A stretch of 64,000 nucleotides of DNA from Vespa crabro (lineage: Eukaryota > Arthropoda > Insecta > Hymenoptera > Vespidae). Made by a program: the position numbers and the translations under genes. Below the pieces are notes generated by a model. That model searched no databases. It was given only the letters and a program-made list of their open reading frames with translations, and was not told the DNA's origin. Below are positions 14,858-25,577 of the stretch, in pieces; the stretch's first letter is position 1; each line of letters starts with the position of its first letter. Where the stretch lies: NCBI RefSeq assembly GCF_910589235.1, contig NC_060978.1:3362877-3426876 (forward strand), in the 5' to 3' direction.

Positions 14858-14952
14858 GAACGGACGGTCGAACGTACCGAGAGACGAAGACCATTTCCAG
14901 CATGGCTGGTAGCCCTCTCGAGCGGCTGGTGGGCGGACGGGTGGTTTCCCAT
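70..14952 (-). CDS. numb: Numb, PTB-domain endocytic adaptor and Notch inhibitor (3' end outside window)
   Basis: Numb is a cortical adaptor, segregated asymmetrically in dividing precursors, that inhibits Notch through endocytosis. Seven coding exons join in frame: 14878-14952, 3129-3293, 2701-2772, 2332-2550, 1790-1976, 1223-1480 and 70-249, giving 385 codons plus one base before the protein leaves the window. All junctions have GT/AG ends and matching phases. Visible parts are an MGN start; a basic stretch near residues 35-50 (MDRLRRSFRDSFRRRKD) corresponding to the aPKC-regulated membrane-binding segment of fly Numb; a full PTB domain at about residues 66-218 containing YLGCVEVFESRGM and GDGLRVVDE-like sequence; and a NumbF region with NPFAIERPHATP and SPFKRQLSLR. 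Exon 70-249 carries a conserved-looking SPIPEISPGGQ and CQQLSHGLSLL segment. The C-terminal adaptor-binding motifs lie beyond base 1. The second methionine, MDRLRR, could start a short isoform. Identity is very secure; exon 14878-14952 is slightly less so. Confidence 0.95.
417..445. repeat. Perfect short inverted repeat inside a numb intron
   Basis: Arms CACTGGATCAA and TTGATCCAGTG are 11 bases each, fully complementary, and enclose a 7-base AT loop. The site lies in the intron between exons 70-249 and 1223-1480. The arms are too short for a typical microRNA precursor. A protein-binding site or chance are alternatives. Confidence 0.7.
2647..2680. repeat. (AC)n-(AT)n microsatellite in a numb intron
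   Basis: Nine AC units run directly into eight AT units, starting 21 bases from the 5' splice donor of the 72-base numb exon. Confidence 0.95.
5568..5608. repeat. Uninterrupted T41 homopolymer
   Basis: Forty-one consecutive T residues in numb intron 1. No retroposed gene precedes or follows it, so it looks like slippage expansion rather than a poly-A tail. Its exact length may be affected by sequencing. Confidence 0.9.
8465..8540. repeat. TA-rich microsatellite with GTAT units
   Basis: Runs of TA alternate with (GTAT)n and TTTATA interruptions in numb intron 1. Confidence 0.9.
9559..9609. repeat. (GA)25 microsatellite
   Basis: A perfect GA run preceded by degenerate GATA units. It generates leucine/serine and arginine/glutamate pseudo-ORFs on both strands. 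Confidence 0.95.
12899..12931. repeat. (TA)16 microsatellite
   Basis: A perfect TA run in numb intron 1, preceded by degenerate TATG/TGTA sequence. Confidence 0.95.
14825..14852. repeat. (GA)14 just inside numb intron 1
   Basis: A perfect GA run ending 26 bases past the donor of the MGN exon. On the transcribed (minus) sense it is a CU-rich tract. Confidence 0.95.
14878..14952 (-). CDS. numb: numb first coding exon (long, membrane-anchored N-terminus)
   Basis: This 25-codon exon begins MGNHPSAHQPLER and ends at TCG before a GTACGT donor. It resembles the start of the long fly Numb isoform, which also opens MGN and contains an H-x-PLER motif. It is phase 0, as is the acceptor at 3294, where the next exon continues KRERSPGKRMDRLRR, so the two join in frame across an 11.6 kb intron. 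Glycine 2 followed by small residues suggests N-myristoylation, which is inferred. A (GA)n run at 14825-14852 sits about 25 bases past the donor. Additional small exons inside the intron cannot be excluded. Confidence 0.82.
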
Positions 14953-15745
14953 TTCTCTTCTTCGAGCACCGATGTTTTCACGACGCGCAGTAGCGTGTAA
15001 CGCATCGACTATCGAAACACCGTAATGACGAAGACGTTTCTTCACCTACCGTTCGAAGCACCATAAGCAATTTTGATCAAATTGACACACCTTCCCAAAT
15101 AAGTCTTCTTTACTTATCACAAATCTTTCAAGTACGAACAAGTTCTCTCCTTAGTAAGATAGTTGCACTGGACGAGCTGATAGTAACACTGGACGAGTTT
15201 TTCAACAGCTGAAGAGAAGAGCGGACGGAGGAGAGGAGGCGTTTTCGAGGAATTCGATGTAACTGGAGAACGCGGTAACGCGATAGAAACAATGACGGAA
15301 GACGTCGGCGAACGTTCGTTTCTGCGAAACGAAATAATAAGGAACCGAGGTGACTTCTCGACGGTCGACCGTACGCGACGAATCGTCACGAAACGGTCGA
15401 CTTCCATCGCGAGACTTGGTACGGTCTAACGAGAGCGACGGTAACACCAGTGTCGAGCATCGTTCGTTCACGCGACACGAGGAGGCACCTCTTCGTTCGC
15501 CGCTGGCCTCGCTCGAGGCGCTCTTCTCCGTTAACACAACCACCGCTACTAACAACACCAACACTATAACCAGCACAACCACCACCCTCGCAACTCCTCT
15601 TCTTCCTCCTCCTCCAGCGGCACAACCTCTTTCCCCTTCTCCGAGCGATCGATGACGAAGGTCGACGATCACGATGACGTCTCTCCGTTGAGTAGACACC
15701 ATGCGTCGACGAGAAACTTTACGTCTACTTCAAGAGATGAAAAGA

Positions 15746-15788
<43 letters not shown>

Positions 15789-16100
15789 CAGAAGTTACGC
15801 CCGCCAGAAAAAAACGTTCGCTTCGGACAACATGGCGGCGCTCTACGTTCCTCGAAGCCGGCCGGTAAAAAGGTAAACGCAAGCCATACAGCTGAACAAG
15901 AGAAGACTCTTCTCCTCCTTCTTCTTTTTTTTTCTTTTTACTCGCTTTCCTTCCTTTCACGAGCTTGAAACTACTCCGTACAGCTTACCCTGCCAATCTG
16001 ACGTCACCGACGTCTAAAGACTTTAGAGTGGGATAGGATTATCTTTCTGTTTTCCTTCCTTCCTTTCTATCTCTCTTCGTGTTAACTCTATCTCTCTTTC
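14953..16100 (-). promoter_or_regulatory. Probable numb 5' UTR and promoter, GC-rich and CpG-rich
   Basis: The kilobase upstream of the numb MGN start is clearly richer in G+C and CpG than its surroundings. It contains ACC/AAC-rich stretches (15536-15620), a (GA)19 run (15749-15786) and the element CAACATGGCGGCG at 15828-15840, which resembles a YY1/Pleiohomeotic site. Long ORFs cross it on both strands but are compositional, made of repeats of valine, serine or threonine. No transcription start can be placed from sequence alone. Confidence 0.45.
15749..15786. repeat. (GA)19 in the numb promoter region
   Basis: A perfect GA run about 800 bases upstream of the MGN start codon. GAGA-factor-type proteins bind such tracts in insects. 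Confidence 0.95.
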
Positions 16101-16832
16101 TCATTTTATCACTCGCTATACAATATGCTTTAAACGACGATGGCTTCTCGGTGATGTCGATCGGTAGCAGCCAGTTGTATTTTTAAACTATGACGCCTCA
16201 CCGATCGTAGTAAAGTCCCTTTTTCGTCTCTCTTTCTCTCTCTCTAGTTGCGTATCCTTTGTCGCAGTAACAGAGTTGTTTACTTTTTTTTTTCTATTCC
16301 TTGCGATTTTTCCCGTTTCGTTTGAAGAAAAAAGAAAAAGAGAAACTATTTTAATGACGTATTTTTTTAATCCCGTTAACGAATTAACACGTAAGAGTCT
16401 CTCAACTCATTGACTCCTTGAACGTAGTAGCGCGCGAAGCTGTGCCGTGACGTTTAACTCGATTGACCTCGGGGTCCGTTTAGCGCACGCTAATTAATGT
16501 ACCACCAGTGGATAAAAGAAAAAAATATGAGGAAAAAGTATCCGCACACTTTCTACTTTTATTCCTTTGATTCTTCTTTTATTAATTCGATTTATCTTCT
16601 TCCTCCATCAGAAGTGCAATATATTTTCCTCTTACCACATCAACGATAACGTAGACCTGATTCTCCAGGATAGAGTTCCGATCGATCTTAGCCAAATTTG
16701 ATGTCTCTGTTACAACGATAGAATCGGTAAAATACGATTACGAGAATTCCCACGTTTTTCCGTTAGAACTACCACGGTCACGCTCCGCTACTTTCGGCGA
16801 CCCCACCGGAACTCGGAAATACTTTCTCTGTT

Positions 16833-16838
<6 letters not shown>

Positions 16839-16873
<35 letters not shown>
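16839..16873. repeat. (TC)17 microsatellite
   Basis: A perfect CT run on the plus strand, upstream of numb. Confidence 0.95.
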
Positions 16874-16878
<5 letters not shown>

Positions 16879-19146
16879 TCTCAAAACGAGATGAACGAAG
16901 GGAAAAAAGAGAAATTTGAAAGAACGACGAAAAATCTGAACGAAGAAATCTTCTCTTAAGTTCTTCCTCGAAAGTCGAGGTCCGATCCAAAAAAAAAAAC
17001 GAACTGGCAACGAACGTTGCGTCGTTTGTTGCGCCACCTGGTGAACCTTCGATTCTATGGCTCTACAGGTAATTTCGATGCCGCGATACTTTCAAAGAAT
17101 AATCCTTTCCGTTGCTCTTTCTTTCCAATTCGAGATTTCTTCTTATTTTTCTTGTTTTTCCTCTTCTTCGTCTTCTTCAAAGGGAAACTTTGTAAGCCTT
17201 TAAGAAAAATGATAATGAACGAACTATCGTAACGTACGAGCCAAGCAAAGTCATCGTCACTTTCACCACAGAGAGATATTCAAAGAACAATTTAGAAGAA
17301 GCGAGAGAAGAATCGGCAAGTTCGAGTATATACGTATTACAGGTCGACCGATCGTCCAAGATTCTCATCGAGTCGACTTGTAAAAGAACCCCCCCCTGAC
17401 GAAACACCGGACACGAATGCCGAGGCTCGAACGGGTCCTGTTCCTTCTACCCTACCCTCTACCCTACCTTGCCCCTCCAGACCCCTCCCCCTCTTTCCTC
17501 CAGGGACGAGTCAGTCTCGCTTTGGGCCCTATCCCTTTCTTCTTTGCCCGCAACGTTTAACGCAATACCCTCTATGAGAGTTACGTTTGCCATCGTTCAT
17601 CGTAGGAAACACAATATTATAGAATAAAAGTAAGTTTCATTTATGACATTTAATAATGAACAATAAGAAACGGAATATTTACACTTTTATGGTATCGATC
17701 ATCGATCAATATTGATGTAGTTGAGTTTGTTTAATAATACGAATATCTAATACGATATACGTGTACGCATAGAGTTTGGTATGCGAATTAGATAAACAAC
17801 TTTTGATTTGTATAAAAGCGAGCAACGTTGCTTCCATCCGTCCGTCCGAAGTAGTTATTTTTCCGACAAGATGATCGAACAATTTCCTCCTTTCTGAATT
17901 CTTTCGAGGTTGTCCTCGTGGAGATCTTAAAGAAGAACGAACATATCTTTATTTTACGTGTATGTAAAGGAGTGCTTTCGTTCTTCCAACGATTCCGGAA
18001 ATCTTCCTTGGCGTATCCAAAAGGCCATAAACCTCTTTGGAGTATTTCCTTCGAGCAGAGCCAGTAAGTACCTTTTACTCGGTCTCTACGGGGAGCCAGG
18101 TTCGTGCTCACTCCCTTCGTGGGCCCCGAACGTCCTCCTTAGTCGTTCCACTCGAGTCGCAAGAACCGGTTTTTTCGCTCGATCGGTCACCGGCAAGGAC
18201 GTACTGCCCTCGACTAGCGGACGTTTCCTTGGAACAGAAACTCTGATCATACCAATCTTCGATTTTTTCGTTGACATAGATATCGCATCGAGTATCGTTA
18301 TTAACGTCGAGGAAAATCTAGTCGATGGTAACACCGGGGCTAGATAGCCGTGGTTTACGGTGTTGGTGGGGAGAGCAGCTGCCACGGCAAATGGTCGTAC
18401 ATCTGCTAAGAGACGCGACCAAGAGAACTTTGTAATAGGCGCCTCGTGAACAAGACTTTCGCGAGAGACGATCCTTTATCGATTTCTTTTAGCTTCGACG
18501 ACGGTTGCCAATCGTTCATTGAAAAAGGTCGTTGTCTTTAAAATCATGGCAGATTCTATTCCATTCTACGATGATTCCTTTTTTTATTTTCCTAAGAATA
18601 TGATAGCGCTATTAATGATATTCAAATTTGCTTCCATTAACGTTTCAAAAGTTTCAAAGTCATTTGTGTATTTTAAAACTTATAAAGTACCGCTTGTGTT
18701 TCTCGTTAAGCATACTAACGAAGAAAACGTTTGCTCGGAGAAAACAAGTTGATAGGAAAATTACAATATGCAATATTTCTTTTCAAATTAAAATCCGTTT
18801 CGAACTCGTAGGGCGATCTTTCGTCACGATTGTACGATTCCCAGTTGAAAAAAATGCCTCGGCAATACTTTGTCGCAATGAAAATGATACGAATTTTTTT
18901 ATTCTGCAAGAAGTGACTTTAATTTCTTACTACACGAAAGAAAGGTATGTTGCTAGGAAAAAAAACAAAAAAAAAAAAAAAAATACTAAAAACTAATTTT
19001 TCCGTTGACCCGAATTACACCGACGAGTGCGCAACTTTTTTCTTGCGTTTACCTTATTAATGATTCGTATTTCTCTTAATGGTCTGACATGTATATTCAC
19101 GATACGGTCGTTATAAAGTCAGGAATAAAGAATAGGAAGAAGGAGT

Positions 19147-19177
<31 letters not shown>

Positions 19178-20970
19178 TACATTGTACATTATATGCATAC
19201 ATGTAATCGTTGATTCGTCGAAATTCCATTCTAGGAATAAGAAGAAAAATAACGAATGTCTTCTCATCGTTATAACGAGAAATATCGCTGCTAAATGAGA
19301 AGACATTAATCTATAATACTGCATCTGTGCATAATCCTACACCGCCATTTCTTCATGTTCTCCGAAAACGTATTCGATTAGAGACCGCAACTTGGACGAA
19401 ATTGCTTCGACAGCGATCCGTGACGATGCGTAGACTAGCTCACAATCGTTTTCGAGAAAAAGACAGCCGTTAAGCGCAAAGCTGTTAAAGTTGTCCAAAC
19501 TTATATTAACCATACGTTAAAATCGAGATCACATTTACATCGTGGCATCATCATACGCTATATTCGTGCAAGATTAATCGAGAAATAAAACCCTCTTAAA
19601 CGAATATGTGACCTTTGGAACGATATTGTCCCATCTATTTATCTTACGGATATTTTTCAGGCCGTTCTCAGTTTTGTGGAGTATATACTAGATACTTTCG
19701 AGTCACCTTGACTCGATTTGATCTAATTGCATAATTGCATTACTTCGAAGAAGCCGTGCGATTCGACGTTAATTCAGGCTACGCACCGATGCGACCAGCC
19801 CTTTTCTAAAGTCTATTTATCCCACGTGACCGATCATGTATCCTATATTCTTAGAACAAGTATCTCGCATTCGTCTCATTCCTTAACGCCGTCGATAACG
19901 GCATATATTATCGTTTGAACGATACATTCGGTTCTAAGATTGAATTCGTCAAACATTTTTTATCGGACAAGATATTCATCAAGAGACGGCAATAACTCAT
20001 AAAACTAGAGAATGTTATTGAACTTGCTTCTTCGAAGATCCATATAAAATGGGTAAATGAAAAGGCGGGAAGCACTTCACGTTCTTGGTTAAGATTAGAT
20101 AAGAAAGAACGCTTTAAATGTCCATTCGAGTCAGCGTCCCTCGTAACTCGAACTCGCTTCGATCTTCGATCGCGATGCGCACGTAGGAAAAGTGCCGCCG
20201 AGTGAATGGCGTGGCGGCGGTCTGCATAGTTTCTCCAGACAGCTGGCCTCGGTTGATTTACTTTTCGTGACACGCAGGGCACCGCGAGGAAATCTCGACA
20301 TCTGCTCACGACTTCCCGTACCGGATCGACGCACGGCCATTAATTAATCCACGAGAAGCTTGTTTGGCGAAGGTGCGTTACTACGATTCGTGCGTGATCA
20401 GGAGGAGTCGTTGTAGCTCTTAGACGAGAGATAAGCGTATCGGGATCGCGTGCGTGGTGCGTTAGCACTATAGATCATCGGCCTCGAAGTAATGTTATTT
20501 ATCGGATCTCCATCGTATCCATAAGGTACCGTAGCCAAGGTACTTGCTATGAAATTCTTCATAAGGAGTAACCGTAATTACGAGACACGTCTTATCTTGC
20601 TACATAAATTCCTCATAGTAAAAAAATATTTATTATCGGATTCTCTCTTCTTTATCAATGATTCGAGATATCATTGATAAATATCGTCAATGAAAAAGAA
20701 AAAGTTTTCTTTTTTAAATCATTCATCGAAGACAATTTCAATGATACGTTATAGATCGTGTCGATCGATAAATTAATTCTTGTCTCTTGTATCGAGCTTC
20801 TACTCCCGCCGACCTTGATCCTTATTTCTGCACAGTCCGCAAATATCGTCAGTCGTAAGTCGCGTTGCGGTGTCGTTCGTCGACCGGCCGCGACTATTTC
20901 GGTCGACCTTCTTTCGCTTCGCTCGCATTACTCCTATTTACTTATGTGCATGCGTGCACGAATACGTTTA

Positions 20971-20972
<2 letters not shown>

Positions 20973-21020
<48 letters not shown>
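20973..21020. repeat. (TA)24 microsatellite
   Basis: A perfect TA run in the intergenic stretch between numb and the secreted-protein gene. Confidence 0.95.
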
Positions 21021-21022
<2 letters not shown>

Positions 21023-24000
21023 CGTATATAAACAAGCGTTACAAACGATATATGCGCGTAAAAGTCTCGTAATGCGGGCGAGACGTATGTACACACGTGA
21101 GCACCGCCGTTCCTCGATGGAGAAGGACGCGTGCGCTTACACAGGTGTCGGAAGAAATGTTAGGCAGGAGCTAACGTCATTTGCGTAAATGCTTATCTTT
21201 GCCAGATCTGCGTATTTAATGACTTATAATCCGACTGTATGAGAAGAAGAAAAATTCATTATTTCGATTAACTCGAGAGTGTCTACTCTCGCTCCATGAG
21301 AGTTTGACCGTTGCAACGAGTTTTGCGAGAGTAACGTTAAAATTTAAAGGTTAATTTTGCGCACGAGTAGTACCAGAACATAAGAAGAACTGGTATCCAA
21401 AATCAATTTGGAATACTTACAACGACCCGAAATACTCGTCCGGCTGCCACGAGTAATTCCAGCTTAATACCGTTACATGCCACGACAATAATACCACCAC
21501 GGTAATAACCGGTTCCAAGAGCATAACATATACTCTCCCTCTGTACTCTATCGTATACCATCGTATACTATCGTGTATACGCGCACGAAATCTGGTTATA
21601 TATCTCGCTTTTACAAAGCACTTTTACCTCTCGATTCATCTTCTTACTGCTCCTTTTCCCATTTCACTTGGCAAAATTCGAATTTTACCTTTCCATCGGA
21701 ACGATCACTTTCGTTCTCATAGATATCAGTCATGTACGTAACATTCCCACGTATTCGACGAAGAGAAGAATTTCATCTTTTCTCGAAGAAACGTCCGAAC
21801 CACGGGAAAAGGAAATTAATGGCGCGAGGAAACGACAAAGTATATGAATCGTCCACAGTTGTGACCTACTTATCCTAGTCCTAGTTTATGTTTTTACTCG
21901 ACGTACTATTGCCATAGACACCAGACGAACTCGTTAAAGCCGAGTCGAAGGAAGATGTTAATTGGCTCTGATGGAACACTTTTTTCCTTTCATCTTCGCT
22001 TTACCGTACAAGATGATGTGCCGAAGAGTATGAAAATCCATACGCGCTACGCGTGGAAAAGGGAAAGGCACGATATCGACCTCTTTCTTCTACTTGTTCA
22101 ACAATTCGTCCTCTCGATTCTCTTTGCACGTGCATTCACGGACGCACCATATGGCAGTAGATAAAACCACATGCCAACGTATTCCCATGCGCACCGAGCT
22201 AGCAGGTAGTACCTCGACACATGTGTTCCTTTCCATTGCTTCAGTCGTCGAACATCAGTCGTTGAACAGTTCCTCGTTTTAATTTTCTATTCTCTTTAAA
22301 TTTCTTTCTTTTTCCTCGATTCGATTAAATCGATACTCGTAGAATAACGAATTTTTATATTCACGGACTCCCTTTTTTCTACCATCGGTTGGTCGATCAA
22401 CAACATTTATTCGTTACGTAAAAAGATAAGGACGGTCGATAAGCCGGTTTAATGAATGCAGCCGAGCATGGATTTGGTATGCGCGCCTCGTAAATGCTTT
22501 CCACGCTCGTGACTTTCTGTTACGTGCTCGTATATAACTTCGTAAATCGTTGAAGAAACTTGAAAATGAAACCGATTAGCGAAAGCGATCGGTTGATTAA
22601 AACTTGGAAATATAGTTTTAAAAGAATCCTAATTTATTTTCTCTTTAATCGTTGGCAAAATACATTAATTTCAACGATAATTTCTTATTAAAACTGTAAA
22701 TTAAATTTACACGTCAGTTGCGCAAATTAGAAATGAGATTAAAATAAATAATCTCTCTCTCTCTCTCGAAAAGGGTAAAAACGACGATGGAAAATACGTT
22801 GTCGCTGTATAAGAATTACTAAGGAAAGCACATGATCCCCTTACTCTTTCTGATATTCTTCCCATGCACTCCCACTCTCTATGGTTTTGTCAGAGCCGTT
22901 CGCACGATAATATAACGTACAACAATGGAATCGCGGAGCGAAGCATTGTCCATAGAGGAGAATCGCGTACGCATAGCCTTAATCGCGCTATAGAATCGGG
23001 TTATAGCAATTAACGAAGCGTTTCGACGCTTCTTCGTTGTCGTCAACCTCGCCGTCATCGACGTCGTTAAATACTGATTGAATCGATGGAATTATTCACG
23101 ATCGAATTCGTAATTCACAAATGCGCAACTTAAATGGTTTCGACCTTCACGGCTAGTAAATATTTGTTTATTGGAGCACTTATGATTTTGCAAATAGAGC
23201 CGTCGTAGATACGATAAATTTCTGTAAAAAAGAAAAAAAAGAAACCACAAATATATTCGACGATGTACCATCAGTCGGATAATAATATAACAATTCTGCA
23301 CGATAACAACTTTTAATTTTTATTTTAATTTTTCTCGTAGAGAAACACATTGGAGATCTCATCATTGAATCAATCTAGAGACTCCAAGTTATTGGAACGA
23401 ATTGGATTATTCTCGAATAGATATAAAAAAATTCATTGACTTTTATCGTAAGCTTTCTTTTATGATATAATTGTATACGTTTTAGCGTGAAAATAACAAA
23501 ACAAAATACCGTGTCGTTGGATGTTACGAAACTATCTTTCGTTTTCTGCGATAATAATTCTAGGAGAAGTACAAAGAAACGTATTCACTTTGAAAACGAA
23601 AAGACTTTGACTAATGGAAGTGGAATAAGACAGTAAGAATTTACAGCACGAATCCCCAAGGTTTACGCAGGCTTGTCGGAAAAACAAAAAAAGAAAAAAA
23701 GAAAAGAAATGAAAAGTTGATCGAAATAAAGCTATCTGCACTATTACTTATACGCGTTGAAAAAATAGAGCGGATATAAAGAGAAATATTACAATAAACG
23801 TTGAAGCCGAGATGAAAAATTTGAATGAGAATATAATCTTTGATCGCTCGTACGGCTCTAAATATAACTCGATGCACGAATCTCATACCTTGTATTCTAC
23901 CTGCGAACTCGCCCTTCGCGATCCACCAATATAAAACGACCCCTCGTAGCGCCCCTCAACATGCTCTCTCACGTTCGAAACGAACGCGTACATACTTGAT

Positions 24001-25515
24001 GATACTAATTGTGAATCGTTCGTTCGCCAAAGTTGCCAAATGCGAATGATGTGTTTTCTTTTTTTTCTCTTTCTTTTTTTTTTTCTTCTATACGAGATAG
24101 ATTCCATACGATGATTTTGGAGAATCAATTGGAATAATTAATAACTCAAAACAATAATTGGCTTATCGATTTGATTTCTTTTTCAAGAAAAATAAATTGG
24201 AACAACGTAATTATAATTAACGAGTATTACAAAATTAATACCCTTTGATGGATTCGTGATAATCACCAATTATCTATTAATATTTTATTATTACTTTCAA
24301 TTTATTTATTTATTTATAAAATCAAATGTCGAATTGATCTGATTGGAACGGCGAACTGTAACGTTCATCGAGCACAGACGATGGCCCAACTATGTCTACG
24401 ACTATTTGTTACAAAGGAATCCTCGAGTCGCTCCTTGGACGGTCTACGCACCCTATAAAAATGCGTATGGCACTTTATATCAAGCGAAACGGTTCCCACG
24501 ACACCCCATGCAACACCGCGATCCTATGGGAACGCTTAAGAGGGGTGAGCCACGTTGACGAGTAACGCGCGAGACTGTGTTTGCGTCATGTAGTAGTCGT
24601 TTAATCGCTCGTTCCCGGTGTGTGCGTGCAGGCATACTCTCGCGAGACTAATTCTAACGACAATATCGCATACTACTGACACTTGTCGATACCACTTCTC
24701 GATTACGCTGTCCTTACCGCCGCGAAATGGACCGTTTGATTCGTCCATAAGAACCACCCACGGCGAAATATTATATAATGTTCGATATAAATCATCCATC
24801 GTGGAATTAATGTCAATAGCATGCATTAGAATTTTATTTCGTTGAAATTAATTGGAAATTTATCGAGCTACGCTCATGGAGCATTTGAGAAAGAAATGAT
24901 GAGAGAAGGGGAAAAAAAAACAATAACCATTCCGGAGATGAGGCCGGAAGCAGTCAAGAGCAACAGCCGTTTCCAAGAAAATTCATAACTACGAGTCAAA
25001 TCGACCTCGTCGAACTTGAAAGAACTAATAACGGATGTGCGCTTAACTTTCTCAACGTTAATGACGAACCTAGCAAAATAAGATTTACAAGATAGCAAAA
25101 GTTGTTGACATGCTGTTCTAATAATAAGCGATATTTTATCTCGAGAGGAAGGAATGCAAATTAGCTCAGTATTTAATCGTTTTTCTTGATATTAAGAAAA
25201 TTAAGGCGATCACATGTTGATCATTCGTTGATAATATGTTTCTACGTATTCGTAGAAGTACGTAGTACCAGAGGGGACGGAAGAATAAAGAAAAGGAACG
25301 ATTTCTTTTATAGTCTTGACTCAAATGAAGATTTATCCATTTGTTAATTTTATTTAAAATTAATACAAATAATATGTAAATCCATCTTCATTAGCTCATA
25401 TAGATGATATGAACTAATTGTTGGCATTATCCATATCGTATATTGACACAAATGTTCGAGAAATTATTATCTCATATCAAATATCTCCAAATCCGATAAA
25501 TGGTGCGATACTTAA

Positions 25516-25522
25516 TATAAAA
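25516..25522 (+). promoter_or_regulatory. TATA box of the secreted-protein gene
   Basis: TATAAAA followed by GG stands 62 bases before the ATG at 25578. A TCAG initiator-like element lies about 20 bases downstream (near 25535). The arrangement fits a regulated, tissue-specific insect core promoter with a very short 5' UTR. Confidence 0.55.
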
Positions 25523-25577
25523 GGAACTTGTGATATCAGGAATGACATAGATTGTTCGAAGAAATTGTAACGTTACA

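Larger units (their letters stand above)
3294..14877 (-). other. numb intron 1 (11.6 kb), no gene seen inside
   Basis: The stretch is bounded by the donor after 14878 and the acceptor CACAG at 3298-3294. I see no coding exon with family resemblance on either strand, only short ORFs, poly-T (5568-5608), TA repeats (8465-8540), a (GA)n tract (9559-9609) and small perfect inverted repeats such as 8769-8791. Large first introns of developmental genes often hold enhancers, but nothing here identifies one directly. Confidence 0.6.
16101..25515. other. Intergenic stretch, no supportable gene
   Basis: No ORF here shows family resemblance or a convincing exon chain. GC-richer patches at about 17950-18400 and 20100-20350 have overlapping ORFs on both strands, as expected from composition. 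The stretch also holds (TC)n at 16839-16873, a C/T-rich tract near 17385-17500, (GA)n at 19150-19178, (TA)n at 20973-21020 and an 11-base perfect inverted repeat at 20651-20681. An ORF at 24343-24558 (plus) is open for 71 codons but unrecognised. Confidence 0.5.

Noticed and set aside
15202..15702. 166-codon minus-strand ORF upstream of numb
   Set aside because: Valine/serine-rich sequence from GC-rich triplets (ACC, AAC), with ORFs also open on the opposite strand and in other frames. It has no family resemblance and lies in the probable numb 5' region.
17958..18385. ORFs of about 100-130 codons on both strands in a GC-rich patch
   Set aside because: Both strands are open at once and neither shows recognisable domains or splice partners; best explained by low stop frequency in GC-rich DNA.
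19908..20340. Overlapping minus-strand ORFs starting MAVRRSG and MSRCRD
   Set aside because: Arginine/serine-rich, overlapping frames, no homology. Could be an untranslated exon but cannot be supported as coding.
24343..24558. 71-codon plus-strand ORF (MERRTVTFIEHRRW)
   Set aside because: The composition looks somewhat protein-like, but there is no signal, domain, promoter or splice context. Kept only as a note.
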